Position numbers and translations under genes: made by a program. Below, one piece after another: positions 39,767-48,143 of a DNA stretch of 64,000 bases; positions within the stretch are counted from its first letter, which is position 1; the number at the start of each line of letters is the position of its first letter. The notes beneath the pieces are model-generated. The model was not told where the DNA came from, searched no databases, and saw only the letters and a program-made list of their open reading frames with translations. Source of the DNA: Methylobacterium oryzihabitans (lineage in GTDB: Bacteria > Pseudomonadota > Alphaproteobacteria > Rhizobiales > Beijerinckiaceae). The stretch spans positions 434,001 to 498,000 of the forward strand of contig NZ_SACP01000001.1 in NCBI RefSeq assembly GCF_004004555.2. Reading direction: 5' to 3'.

Positions 39767-39834
39767 ACACTCGAAGCGCAAAGCCGCCTCCACCCAGCCG
39801 CGCCCCTGTCCCACTCCTCTCCCCCCGATCCCCC

Positions 39835-40713
39835 GTGACCACCCTCGCCACCCGCGCCCCCGCCAAGATCAACCTGACCCTGCACGTCCTCGGCCGCCGG
39901 CCGGGCGACGGCTATCACGTGCTCGAAAGCCTCGTGGTGTTCGCGGGCGTCGGCGACGCCCTGCGGCTCGACCCGGGGCCGGCGCTCGACCTCGTGGTGT
40001 CGGGACCGACCGCCGGACCGGCCGGGCCGCTCGCCGACAACCTCGTGATGCGCGCCGCCCGCCACCTCGCCGACCGGCTGCCGGGCCTGCGGGTCGGGCG
40101 CTTCGGTCTGGTCAAGCGGCTGCCGGTGGCCGCCGGCATCGGCGGCGGCTCGTCGGACGCGGCGGCGGCCCTGCGCCTGCTCGCCCGGCTCAACGATCTC
40201 GCGCCGGACCATCCGGCGGTGACGGACTCCGCCCGCGCCGCCGGGTCCGACGTGCCGGTCTGCCTCGATCCGACCGCCCGGATGATGCGCGGCGCCGGCG
40301 AGACGGTCGGCCCTCGGATCGTCCTGCCGGGCCTGCCGGCGGTGCTCATCAATCCCGGCGTTCCGGTCGAGACCGCGCCGGTGTTCCGGGCGCTCGGCCT
40401 CAAAGCCGGCGAGGCGCATCCGGCCGCGGCCTGCGGGCACCCGGAGATCCGGGGCGACGACCTCGCGACGCTCCTCGACCGGATCGGTCCGGCCCGCAAC
40501 GACCTCGAAGCGCCGGCCCTGACGGTGGCGCCGGTGATCGGCGACACGCTGGCGGCGCTGCGCGACCAGCCCGGCTGCCGGCTCGCCCGGATGTCGGGCT
40601 CGGGCGCGACGGTGTTCGGCCTGTTCGGCCACCGCAGCGAGGCGGCGCGGGCGGCGCGGGCGATCCGCGCCGCGGCGCCGGGCTGGTGGGTGCGGCCGAC
40701 GATCCTGCGCTGA
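39835..40713 (+). CDS. ispE: 4-diphosphocytidyl-2-C-methyl-D-erythritol kinase
   Basis: GHMP kinase of the non-mevalonate isoprenoid pathway; phosphorylates CDP-ME at the 2-hydroxyl. The 292-aa protein starts [32 protein letters not shown] (typical), has the ATP loop [20 protein letters not shown] and the C-terminal GHMP motif [14 protein letters not shown]. The GTG at 39835 is chosen because everything before it lacks similarity. Confidence 0.96.
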   Translation: MTTLATRAPAKINLTLHVLGRRPGDGYHVLESLVVFAGVGDALRLDPGPALDLVVSGPTAGPAGPLADNLVMRAARHLADRLPGLRVGRFGLVKRLPVAAGIGGGSSDAAAALRLLARLNDLAPDHPAVTDSARAAGSDVPVCLDPTARMMRGAGETVGPRIVLPGLPAVLINPGVPVETAPVFRALGLKAGEAHPAAACGHPEIRGDDLATLLDRIGPARNDLEAPALTVAPVIGDTLAALRDQPGCRLARMSGSGATVFGLFGHRSEAARAARAIRAAAPGWWVRPTILR

Positions 40714-40962
40714 TCACCACTCGGGGAACACCCGGGGCGGAATGTTGTAGATCGGCAGCCGCTCGTTGCGCGGCAGCCACGCCTCGACGATCACGCCGTC
40801 GGGCTCGCTGTAGCCGAACGCGCGGGGCGGCGCGGGCACCGGAATGGCGGCGGAGCGCACGACCGGCGGATGCCCGGCCCGTGGCGGGAGCGGCTGCCCC
40901 CCGGCCAGGGCGGGCGCGGCGAGCAGGGCCGTCAGGGTGGCGGCGGCGAGAAGGCGGTGCAT
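40714..40962 (-). CDS. Small secreted protein of unknown function
   Basis: An 82-aa protein with a signal peptide (MHRLLAAATLTALLAAPALAGG) and a short Pro-rich mature part (LPPRAGHPPVVRSAAIPVP; PDGVIVEAWLPRNERLPIYNIPPRVFPEW). The ATG at 40962 places the signal peptide first. Its stop directly abuts the ispE stop. No family recognised. Confidence 0.65.
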   Translation of the reverse strand: MHRLLAAATLTALLAAPALAGGQPLPPRAGHPPVVRSAAIPVPAPPRAFGYSEPDGVIVEAWLPRNERLPIYNIPPRVFPEW

Positions 40963-41058
40963 GGCGGGTGTTCCGGCGGCATCGGCCGCCGATCCAACCC
41001 GATGCCCCGCCACCGGCGGCTTAACGGCGGCCGGCGACGCCGCCGCAGGGTTGACGGA

Positions 41059-41826
41059 TCATTGCGCCGTCACGCCGCCGTCGATGACCAGTTCCGAGCC
41101 GGTCACGAAGCCCGCCTCGTCGGAGGCGAGATAGGCGGCCATCGCGGCGACCTCCTCGGCCCGGGCGTTGCGCCCGACCGGCACCGAGGCCCGCAGCTTC
41201 TCGCGCAGGGCATCCGGGTCGCGGCCGCCGCCGGCGAGCGAGTGCAGCAGCTCGGTCTCGGTGAAGCCGGGATGGATCGAGTTGCAGCGCACGCCGTAGC
41301 CCTGGCGGGCGCAGTGCAGGGCGACCGACTTGGTGAGCAGCCGCACCGCGCCCTTGGAGGCGTTGTAGGCCGCGAGGTTGTGGCCGCCGACGATCCCCGA
41401 CACCGACGACAGGTTGATGATCGACCCGCCGCGCCCGGCCGGCGGCTTCATCGCCCGCACCGCGTGGCGGCAGCCGAGGAAGGTGCCGTCGACGTTGACC
41501 GCCTGCACCCGGCGCCACTCCTCCAGGCTCACCGATTCGATCGTGCCGACCACCGCGATGCCGGCGCTGTTGACCAGGACGTCGAGGCCGCCGTGGCGCG
41601 CCATGGCGCCGTCGACCACCCGGGTCCAGCCGCCCTCGTCGGTGACGTCGAGGGCCTCGAAGCGGAAGGCCGGGTGCTCCGCCTCCACCATCCGCCCGAC
41701 CGCCTCGTCGATGTCGGCCAGCACCACCGCGACCGCGCCCTCCCGGGCGAAGCGGTGGGCGGTCGCCAGCCCGATGCCGCGCGCCCCCCCGGTGACGAGG
41801 GCGACCTTACCCGCCAAGCGCTGCAT
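41059..41826 (-). CDS. Short-chain dehydrogenase/reductase
   Basis: A 255-aa classical SDR: cofactor motif VALVTGGARGIGLATA (about 8-23), an Asp after beta-2 (LADIDEAV) indicating NAD preference, NSAGI (NNAG equivalent), catalytic Ser in LSSVSGIVG, YNASKGAV (Tyr-x3-Lys), and the C-terminal SDEAGFVTGSELVIDGGVTAQ. It resembles cyclopentanol/hydroxysteroid dehydrogenases; the substrate is unknown. Divergent from the GST gene, 180 bp apart. Confidence 0.94.
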   Translation of the reverse strand: MQRLAGKVALVTGGARGIGLATAHRFAREGAVAVVLADIDEAVGRMVEAEHPAFRFEALDVTDEGGWTRVVDGAMARHGGLDVLVNSAGIAVVGTIESVSLEEWRRVQAVNVDGTFLGCRHAVRAMKPPAGRGGSIINLSSVSGIVGGHNLAAYNASKGAVRLLTKSVALHCARQGYGVRCNSIHPGFTETELLHSLAGGGRDPDALREKLRASVPVGRNARAEEVAAMAAYLASDEAGFVTGSELVIDGGVTAQ

Positions 41827-42006
41827 GGCGCGTTCCTTCCCCATGCCGGCTCTGCAGCGGCCGGCTGGCGCCAACGTAATTCCGCCGGCCCGTGGGACGC
41901 AATCGGAGAGAGTCGATCCGTCGCGACGATCCTCGACAGCAACCTTCCAGCAAGTCTGGCGCGCTCGACGGCGATCCGGCATGGAGGAACCCGGAGGACC
42001 GCGCCG

Positions 42007-42654
42007 ATGTCGGAGTCTTTGAAGTTGTATTACTCGCCGGGCGCCTGCTCGCTGGCACCCCATATCGCCCTCGAGGAGACCGGCGCCGCCTTCGAGCCGG
42101 TGCGGATCGACTTCGCGACCGGCGAGCAGAAGAGCGGCGCCTATCTCGCGATCAACCAGAAGGGCCGGGTTCCGGCGCTCGCCGAGGGCGACTGGGTCGT
42201 GACCGAGAATCCCGCCGTGCTGCGCACCATCGCCCGCCGGTTCCCGGAGGCCGGGCTGTGGCCGGAGGACCCGCGCGAAGAGGCGGCCTGCGCCGAGTGG
42301 CTGGCCTGGCTCGCCTCGACCGTCCACGTCGCCTACGCGCATATCCGCCGGGCCGAGCGCTACGCCTCCGACGAGGCGGCGATCCGCGACGTGCAGCAGA
42401 AGGGCCGCGAGAGCTGCGCCGACCTGTGGACGATGGTCGAGGTCGGGCTGTCGCGGGGCGGCTGGGCGGTCGGCGAGCGCTACAGCGTGGCCGATCCCTA
42501 CCTGCTCACCTTCTGGACCTGGGGCCGCGGCCCGGTGCTGGGCTACGACATGGCGGCCCTGTTCCCGCACTGGACCGCGCATGCGCGCCGGATGGCGCAG
42601 CGACCGGCGGTGCAGCGGGTCTTCGCCCGCGAGGGCCTCGCGCTGCCGGAGTGA
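42007..42654 (+). CDS. Glutathione S-transferase, beta-class-like
   Basis: A 215-aa GST: LKLYYSPGACSLAPHIALEETGAAFEPVRIDF (YSPGACS is the bacterial beta-class active-site loop with Cys), INQKGRVPALAEGDWVVTENPAVLRTIA (cis-Pro and Glu-Asn for glutathione) and C-terminal YSVADPYLLTFW. Not linked to the other GST gene at 26430. Its stop is the first base pair region of a 38-bp palindrome. Confidence 0.93.
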   Translation: MSESLKLYYSPGACSLAPHIALEETGAAFEPVRIDFATGEQKSGAYLAINQKGRVPALAEGDWVVTENPAVLRTIARRFPEAGLWPEDPREEAACAEWLAWLASTVHVAYAHIRRAERYASDEAAIRDVQQKGRESCADLWTMVEVGLSRGGWAVGERYSVADPYLLTFWTWGRGPVLGYDMAALFPHWTAHARRMAQRPAVQRVFAREGLALPE

Positions 42655-42690
42655 TACGGATTTCGGACGATCCGGTCCGAGATCCGTATC
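42653..42690. repeat. Palindromic element overlapping the GST stop
   Basis: GATACGGAT (42653-42661) faces ATCCGTATC (42682-42690), with inner arms TTCGGAC/GGTCCGAG around GATCC. It shares its plan with the palindromes at 54565-54606 and 61414-61451 (GATACGA or GAGACGA arms, GGACGATC centre). A second hairpin, CGATCTCGGG/CCCGAGATCG (42701-42724), follows and probably terminates the GST transcript. Confidence 0.7.
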
Positions 42691-42700
42691 GCATCAACGT

Positions 42701-42724
42701 CGATCTCGGGCTTGCCCGAGATCG
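42701..42724. terminator. 10-bp stem hairpin downstream of the GST gene
   Basis: CGATCTCGGG (42701-42710) and CCCGAGATCG (42715-42724) pair perfectly over CTTG. It lies between the convergent GST and dihydrofolate reductase genes, fitting a bidirectional terminator, though without a T-run. Confidence 0.6.
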
Positions 42725-42815
42725 ACAGGGCCGTTGACCCATCTCGGAAGCCCTATGACGCCGAGGCCGGGTCGTGCCCGTCCGGCGGATCGGTGCGGCG
42801 AGGTCCCGGACCCGG

Positions 42816-43493
42816 TCACGCCAGGACGGGCGGCAGCGGAATCGGCCGGTCCGGCTCGGCGGTGATGCTGGCGAGGTGCTCCGGGAGCCGCGGCAGCGGC
42901 CGCCCGACCCGGTGAGCGAGGGCGTCCGCGTCCGCATCGATCTCCCGATCCGGCGCCTCCCGCCTGTCCAGCACGCGGATCCGGAACGGCGCGTCGTCGC
43001 CCTCCGACCGCGGATAGGACCGTGCCTCCCGCTCGACCCAGGTCGCCGGATCGAAGCGGCGGGTGAAGAACGCATCGCCGCCCGCAACGCGCATCTCCAC
43101 CTCCGTGAGGTAGATGCGGGTGAACAGATCCTCGAACAGGCCGTAGGTCCGGGCGCCGCCGATGACGAAGACGCTGCGCTTGTTGCGCTCGACCGAGACG
43201 AGATCTGCCAGCGCGACCGCCATGTCCCGGCTCGACGTCCAGACCAGGTTGCCCCGATCCTCGCCGCCCGACTGCGACAGCACGATGTTCAGCCGGCCCG
43301 GCAGCGGACGGCCGAGGGAGGCGTAGGTCGACCGCCCCATGACGACGACGTGGTCCATGGTCACCGAGCGGAAGAACCGCAGATCGGTCTTCAGCCGCCA
43401 GGGCAGCGCGTTGTCGCGCCCGATGACGCCGTCCGGGTGGCTGCGGGCGACGATGCAGGCGATCGTGGGCAGGTGGCGTCGGGTCGGCTTCAT
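42816..43493 (-). CDS. folA: Dihydrofolate reductase with C-terminal extension
   Basis: Reduces dihydrofolate with NADPH. The N-terminal 170 residues of the 225-aa protein match DHFR: IACIVARSHPDGVIGRDNALPWRLKTDLRFFRS (Trp and acidic Asp of the active site), VVMGRSTYASLGRPLPGRLNIVLS, VFVIGGARTYGLF and a C-terminal sheet with ITEVE-like YLTEVEM. After a short REAPDREIDADADALAHRVG linker the protein ends in a Pro/Leu-rich tail of about 40 residues absent from typical 160-170-aa enzymes. No thyA is adjacent. It is divergent from hflK. Confidence 0.9.
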   Translation of the reverse strand: MKPTRRHLPTIACIVARSHPDGVIGRDNALPWRLKTDLRFFRSVTMDHVVVMGRSTYASLGRPLPGRLNIVLSQSGGEDRGNLVWTSSRDMAVALADLVSVERNKRSVFVIGGARTYGLFEDLFTRIYLTEVEMRVAGGDAFFTRRFDPATWVEREARSYPRSEGDDAPFRIRVLDRREAPDREIDADADALAHRVGRPLPRLPEHLASITAEPDRPIPLPPVLA

Positions 43494-43830
43494 CGTTGCG
43501 CATGTCCAGGCGAGCCTGCCGGCCGGCCGCCCAGGCTTCGTCCGGTTCGGTTAAGAACGCGTATGCGGGCGGTCTCCGCCCCGCGGACACTCCGCTGCAC
43601 CGGAGTGTCCGGCAAGCACGTCCCGCGCGCCGTCTCCATCTCATCAAGGACGGTGCGGCGATGAAACCGCCCGCGGGCGGCAGAACCTTGAGGGTGGCGC
43701 CGCCGGCAGAGGTTGCTTTCGGGCCACGGGCGGCCGATATCGCAGCTTCGACGAGTGCGGACATCCATTCGAGAGCCGCGCGGGACGCGCCAGCGCGGGG
43801 CGTGCCGGCCAGGAAAGGACGCGGGCGAGC
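43494..43830. other. 337-bp divergent region before hflK
   Basis: Holds the promoters of folA (minus) and hflK (plus). An inverted pair GGACACTCCG (43586-43595) and CGGAGTGTCC (43602-43611) forms a 10-bp stem. The rest has no family-like ORF. I see no sigma-32 promoter matching the consensus. Confidence 0.4.
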
Positions 43831-44979
43831 ATGCCTTGGAGTAATCAGAGCGGCGGTGGCGGCGGCGGCAACGGGGGCGGTCCCTGGGGCCGGGGCGGCG
43901 GAGGCGGCGGCCCCTGGGGCGGCGGCGGCGGCAACCAGCCGCCGGACCTCGAGGACCTGCTGCGCCGCAGCCAGGACCGGCTGCGCAACCTCGTCCCCGG
44001 CGGCGGTCCGGTCGGCGCCAAGGGCGTCGGGCTCGCGGTTCTCGTCGTCGCGGTGCTGTGGCTCGCGACCGGCTTCTACACCGTCGCGCCCAACCAGGTC
44101 GGCATCAACACGGTGTTCGGGCGCTACACCGGGCAGGCCGGCGAGGGCCTGCGCTACAACTTCCCCTATCCGGTCGGGGCCGTGGTGAAGCCCAATGTCG
44201 GGCAGGTGAACAGCATCCAGATCGGCTACCGCGCCGGTGCCGGCGCGCAGCGCTCCCGCGACGTGCCGGAGGAGAGCCTGATGCTCACCGGCGACGACAA
44301 CATCGTCGACATCGACTTCGACGTGCAGTGGCGCGTCAACCCGGCCAAGGCCGAGGAGTTCGTGTTCAACCTCCAGAACCCGGAGGGCACGATCAAGTCG
44401 GTCGCCGAGAGCGCGATGCGCGAGGTGATCGGGCGCCGGCAGATCCAGCGCATCCTCACCACCGAGCAGTCGAGCGTGTCGCAGGAGGTCCAGGAGATCA
44501 TCCAGAAGGCGCTCGATTCCTACGGCGCCGGCGTGCTCATCAACGTCGTGCAGCTCCAGGGCGTCAGCCCGCCTCCCGAGGTGCGTCAGGCCTTCATCGA
44601 CGTCAACGCGGCGCAGCAGGACGCCGCCCGCGCCCGCAACGAGGCCGAGACCTACGCCAGCCGCGTCGTGCCGGAAGCGCGCGGCCGGGCGTCCCAGATC
44701 GTGCAGCAGGCCGAGGCCTACAAGACCCAGGCCACCGCCGAGGCGACCGGTCAGGCCGCGCGCTTCCGCGAGGTCTACGAGTCGTACAAGGTCTCGCCCG
44801 AGGTCAGCCGCGAGCGGATGTTCCTCGACACCATGGAGAAGGTGCTCGGCAGCGTGAACAAGGTGATCATCGACCAGAACGCCTCCGCCGGATCGGCGAC
44901 CGGCGTGGTGCCGGTCCTGCCGCTCAACGAGTTCGCGCCGGTCCGCCAGGGCGCCCAGACCCAGGGGACCGCCCGATGA
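43831..44979 (+). CDS. hflK: FtsH modulator HflK
   Basis: SPFH/prohibitin-family inner-membrane protein that with HflC surrounds and modulates the FtsH protease. The 382-aa protein has a cytoplasmic Gly-rich N-terminus with PWG repeats (residues 1-36), a membrane helix (about 65-84, GLAVLVVAVLWLATGFYTV) and the SPFH domain (VAPNQVGINTVFGRYTG, SLMLTGDDNIVDIDFDVQWRV, ESAMREVIGRRQIQRILTT). A coiled-coil rich in Ala/Glu/Arg follows. The stop overlaps the hflC start (ATGA). Confidence 0.96.
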   Translation: MPWSNQSGGGGGGNGGGPWGRGGGGGGPWGGGGGNQPPDLEDLLRRSQDRLRNLVPGGGPVGAKGVGLAVLVVAVLWLATGFYTVAPNQVGINTVFGRYTGQAGEGLRYNFPYPVGAVVKPNVGQVNSIQIGYRAGAGAQRSRDVPEESLMLTGDDNIVDIDFDVQWRVNPAKAEEFVFNLQNPEGTIKSVAESAMREVIGRRQIQRILTTEQSSVSQEVQEIIQKALDSYGAGVLINVVQLQGVSPPPEVRQAFIDVNAAQQDAARARNEAETYASRVVPEARGRASQIVQQAEAYKTQATAEATGQAARFREVYESYKVSPEVSRERMFLDTMEKVLGSVNKVIIDQNASAGSATGVVPVLPLNEFAPVRQGAQTQGTAR

Positions 44980-45902
44980 ACGCGCAGACCCTTCGCACCA
45001 CCCTCATCGCGCTCTCGGCGGTCCTGGTCGTCCTGGTCTACGCCTCGGCCTTCACGGTCGGCCAGACCCAGCAGGCCCTGGTGCTCCAGCTCGGCCGCGT
45101 CCGCACGGTGCTGAACCAGGCCGGCACCGACAGGCCGGGCCTGTACTTCAAGATCCCGTTCCTCGAGACCGTGGTGATGTTCGAGAAGCGCCTGCTCGAT
45201 CTCGACCTGCCGGTGCAGACCGTGCTGTCGGCCGACCGGCAGAACCTCGAGGTCGACGCCTTCGCGCGCTACAAGATCAGCGATCCGCTGCGGTTCTACC
45301 AGTCGGTGAACAACATCGCGCTCGCCAACCAGCGCCTGTCGAGCTTCACCAACGCGGCGACCCGCAACGTCCTGGCCAGCGCCTCGCGCGACGCCATCGT
45401 GCGGACCGACCGCGAGGGCCTGATGAACCGGATCCAGGAGGACGTGAACCGGCAGGCCAAGAATCTCGGCGTCGAGATCATCGACCTGCGCCTGACCCGC
45501 GTCGACCTGCCGGCGGCCAACAGCCAGGCCGTGTACCAGCGGATGCAGACCGAGCGGCAGCGCGAGGCGGCGGACCTGCGCGCCAACGGCCAGCAGGTCG
45601 CCGTGACCATCAAGGCCAAGGCCGACCGCGACGTGACCGTGCTGCTGGCCGAGGCGCAGCAGCAATCCGACCAGCTGCGCGGCTCGGGCGACGCCGACCG
45701 CAACCGCATCCTCGCCGAGGCCTTCGGCCAGGATCCCGGCTTCTTCGCCTTCTACCGCTCGATGCAGGCCTACGAGAAGGGCCTGACCGGGGCCGACACC
45801 CGGCTGGTGATGAGCCCGAACTCCGAGTTCTTCCGCTACTTCAACGATCCGGCGGGCCGGGCACGGGCCGGCACTCCGGCCCCGGCCGCCTCCGGACAAT
45901 AG
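44976..45902 (+). CDS. hflC: FtsH modulator HflC
   Basis: Partner of HflK. The 308-aa protein has an N-terminal membrane helix (TLIALSAVLVVLVYASAFTV), the SPFH domain (QALVLQLGRVRTVLN, GLYFKIPFLETVVMFEKRLLDLDLP, VDAFARYKISDPLRFYQSV) and the characteristic EIIDLRLTRVDLPAANSQAVYQRMQTERQREAADLRANG. It ends with FFRYFNDP and an Ala/Pro tail. Translationally coupled to hflK. Confidence 0.97.
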   Translation: MNAQTLRTTLIALSAVLVVLVYASAFTVGQTQQALVLQLGRVRTVLNQAGTDRPGLYFKIPFLETVVMFEKRLLDLDLPVQTVLSADRQNLEVDAFARYKISDPLRFYQSVNNIALANQRLSSFTNAATRNVLASASRDAIVRTDREGLMNRIQEDVNRQAKNLGVEIIDLRLTRVDLPAANSQAVYQRMQTERQREAADLRANGQQVAVTIKAKADRDVTVLLAEAQQQSDQLRGSGDADRNRILAEAFGQDPGFFAFYRSMQAYEKGLTGADTRLVMSPNSEFFRYFNDPAGRARAGTPAPAASGQ

Positions 45903-45912
45903 TTGATGCACC

Positions 45913-46107
45913 GTGAAGGATCTCGTCGCCGCCCTCGGCCTCGCGCTCGCGATCGAGGGCCTTCTCTGCGCGGCCTTTCCCGGCGCGATGCGCCGGGCGA
46001 TGGCCGAGGCCGCGCAGTCGCCGGTCGAGCGCATGCGGCTCGTCGGCATCGCCTCGGCGGTGGCCGGGGTGATCGTGGTCGGGGTCGTGCGGCTGCTGTT
46101 CGCCTGA
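45913..46107 (+). CDS. DUF2065 (YjeT-like) small membrane protein
   Basis: A 64-aa protein with two hydrophobic segments: LVAALGLALAIEGLLCAAFPGAMRRAM and LVGIASAVAGVIVVGVVRLLFA, separated by an amphipathic AEAAQSPVERMR. This is the DUF2065 pattern, a small protein regularly found just after hflC. The GTG at 45913 is 10 bp after the hflC stop. The role is unknown, presumably linked to HflKC. Confidence 0.88.
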   Translation: MKDLVAALGLALAIEGLLCAAFPGAMRRAMAEAAQSPVERMRLVGIASAVAGVIVVGVVRLLFA

Positions 46108-46247
46108 CCCTCTCCCTTGAAGCGTCCGCGCGAAGCCCGATCTAAGGAGCCTCCGCGCGGCGTCCCGCTGCGGGACAGTTCCGAGACTTCGCGAGACGGC
46201 CTCGTTCGATGACGATTCTCCCGCCTTTCTCCCCCACGAGGTCCCCG

Positions 46248-47765
46248 ATGGCCGATGTCCACGGCACTCCCGCGCGGCGCCCCCTCGCCCGTCGTCGCCT
46301 GCCGGCCCTGGCGGGCGCGCTGCTGGCGCTGTCCGTCGGCACCGCGTCGCTCCCCTCGCCCGTCCAGGCCAAGGGCCCGGCCTCGCTGGCCGATCTCGCC
46401 GAGCAGGTGACCGACGCGGTGGTGAACATCTCCGCCTCGACCACCGTCGAGGCGCGCGGGCGCACCCTGCCGCAACTGCCGCAGGGCACGCCGTTCGAGG
46501 ATCTGTTCGAGGAGTTCTTCAACCGGCGCGGCCAGGGCGGCGGCGGCGAGCAGCAGCAGCAGCGCCCGTCGCGGCGCTCGAACTCGCTCGGCTCCGGCTT
46601 CATCATCGACGCCTCGGGCATCGTGGTGACGAACAACCATGTCATCGGCGACGCCAACGACATCCAGGTCATCCTCCACGACGGGCGCCGGCTGAAGGCC
46701 GAGCTCGTCGGCAAGGACTCGAAGATCGACCTCGCGGTGCTGCGGGTGAAGCCCGATCCCGACAAGCCGCTCAAGGCGGTGCCGCTCGGCGATTCCGAGA
46801 AGATGCGGCCGGGCGACTGGGTGATCGCGATCGGCAACCCGTTCGGCCTCGGCGGCTCGGTCTCGGCCGGCATCGTCTCGGCGCGGGGCCGCAACATCGA
46901 GTCGGGCCCCTACGACAACTACATCCAGACCGACGCGGCCATCAACAAGGGCAATTCCGGCGGTCCGCTGTTCAACATGGACGGCGAGGTGATCGGCATC
47001 AACACCGCGATCCTGTCGCCGACCGGCGGCTCGGTCGGCATCGGCTTCGCGGTCCCGACCGCCACCGCCGGTCCGGTGATCGACCAGCTGCGCCAGTTCG
47101 GCGAGACCCGCCGCGGCTGGCTCGGCGTCAAGATCCAGAACGTCGACGAGACCACCGCCGAGGCGCTCGGCCTCAAGGGCGGCACCCGCGGCGCGCTGGT
47201 CGCCGGCGTCGACGACAAGGGCCCGGCCAAGACCGCGGGGCTCGAGGTCGGCGACGTCATCACCAAGTTCAACGGCACCGAGGTCAAGAGTTCGAGCGAC
47301 CTGCCCCGCATCGTCGCGCAGACCCCGGTCGGCAAGACCGTCGACGTGATGACGATGCGCAAGGGCCAGGAGGTGAACCGTCAGGTCACCCTCGGCCGCC
47401 TGGAGGACAACGACAAGCCCCAGCAGCAGGCCGCCCTCACCCGGCCGCAGCCGGAGGCCGACGTGACCCGTCAGGCGCTCGGCCTCAACATGTCGGGCCT
47501 CACCGACGACCTGCGCCGCCGCTTCAGCATCAAGGACGGGGTCAAGGGCGTCGTCGTCACCCGGGTCGACCCGAACTCCAACGCCGCCGACAAGCGGATC
47601 CAGCCCGGCGACCTGATCGTCGAGGTCGGCCAGGAGGCGGTCAGCACTCCGTCCGACGTGACGCGGCGCCTCGATCAGATCAAGAAGGACGGCCGCAAGT
47701 CGGCGCTGCTGCTGGTCTCCAACGCCCAGGGCGAGGTCCGCTTCGTCGCGCTCGGCGTGGAGTGA
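46248..47765 (+). CDS. degP: Periplasmic serine protease DegP/Do family
   Basis: Periplasmic protease-chaperone. The 505-aa protein has a signal peptide (RRLPALAGALLALSVGTASLPSPVQA), an LA-loop region rich in Gln/Gly/Arg, the trypsin-like domain with His in TNNHVIGDAND, Asp in DSKIDLAVLRV and Ser in NKGNSGGPLFNMDGEVIG, then two PDZ domains (GWLGVKIQNVDETTAEALGLKGG... and ...KGVVVTRVDPNSNAADKRIQPGDLIVEVG). ATG 46248 is preferred over 46209. The hflKC-DUF2065-degP order groups membrane and periplasmic quality control. Confidence 0.96.
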   Translation: MADVHGTPARRPLARRRLPALAGALLALSVGTASLPSPVQAKGPASLADLAEQVTDAVVNISASTTVEARGRTLPQLPQGTPFEDLFEEFFNRRGQGGGGEQQQQRPSRRSNSLGSGFIIDASGIVVTNNHVIGDANDIQVILHDGRRLKAELVGKDSKIDLAVLRVKPDPDKPLKAVPLGDSEKMRPGDWVIAIGNPFGLGGSVSAGIVSARGRNIESGPYDNYIQTDAAINKGNSGGPLFNMDGEVIGINTAILSPTGGSVGIGFAVPTATAGPVIDQLRQFGETRRGWLGVKIQNVDETTAEALGLKGGTRGALVAGVDDKGPAKTAGLEVGDVITKFNGTEVKSSSDLPRIVAQTPVGKTVDVMTMRKGQEVNRQVTLGRLEDNDKPQQQAALTRPQPEADVTRQALGLNMSGLTDDLRRRFSIKDGVKGVVVTRVDPNSNAADKRIQPGDLIVEVGQEAVSTPSDVTRRLDQIKKDGRKSALLLVSNAQGEVRFVALGVE

Positions 47766-47773
47766 GGGCAGCC

Positions 47774-47802
47774 GCCGGAGACGGCGATCGGTGGTCTCCG
47801 GC
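47774..47802 (+). terminator. Hairpin after degP
   Basis: GCCGGAGAC (47774-47782) and GTCTCCGGC (47794-47802) pair perfectly with an 11-base loop, starting 9 bp after the degP stop. It is probably the degP terminator. The hairpin element begins 2 bp later. Confidence 0.65.
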
Positions 47803-47803
47803 A

Positions 47804-48060
47804 CTCAGAGCCTGTGACTCTCGATCTAAAGAAAAAGCTCCCCTTTCCCGGACGACTGGAACGCAGTGGAAGGAGATCCGGGATCCAGCACAAGAAGTCG
47901 CGAAGCGTCCATATGCAGCGACAGTGCCGGCACACGGAGCCGCTTCGCGGCACATCTGAAGTCTGGATCCCGGATCTCCTTCCGCTATCGCTTCAGTCGT
48001 CCGGGAAAGGGGAGCTTCGCGCGGTCAATACGATTGACCATCGCTCAAACAGGCTCTCAG
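47804..48060. repeat. 257-bp hairpin-forming interspersed element, copy 2
   Basis: The ends are near-inverted (CTCAGAGCCTGT at 47804-47815 and ACAGGCTCTCAG at 48049-48060). Long inner arms follow: CTCCCCTTTCCCGGACGACTG faces its exact complement ending at 48014, and GGAAGGAGATCCGGGATCCA faces TGGATCCCGGATCTCCTTCC. Copy 1 lies at 28433-28692, about 19 kb away. No coding function; non-autonomous MITE-like element. The outer ends resemble transposon termini. Confidence 0.88.
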
Positions 48061-48073
48061 GCCGCCAGTGATG

Positions 48074-48143
48074 CGGTTTTTGGACGGTTCGTTCAAAAAC
48101 CGTTCCATCGGCCCGCGCGGCGCTTGAGCGAAGCCGAAATCCG
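48074..48143 (+). repeat. Composite palindromic module, copy split by the intron
   Basis: Palindrome CGGTTTTTG/CAAAAACCG (48074-48102, centre GACGGTTCGTT), then ATCGGCCCGCGCGGCGC and TTGAGCGAAGCCGAAATCCG, the constant part shared with 54607-54640. The match stops at 48143. In other copies CATCGCGAAAGCG follows; here the continuation CATTGCGAAGCGATCC is found at 49897, right after the intron. Confidence 0.8.
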
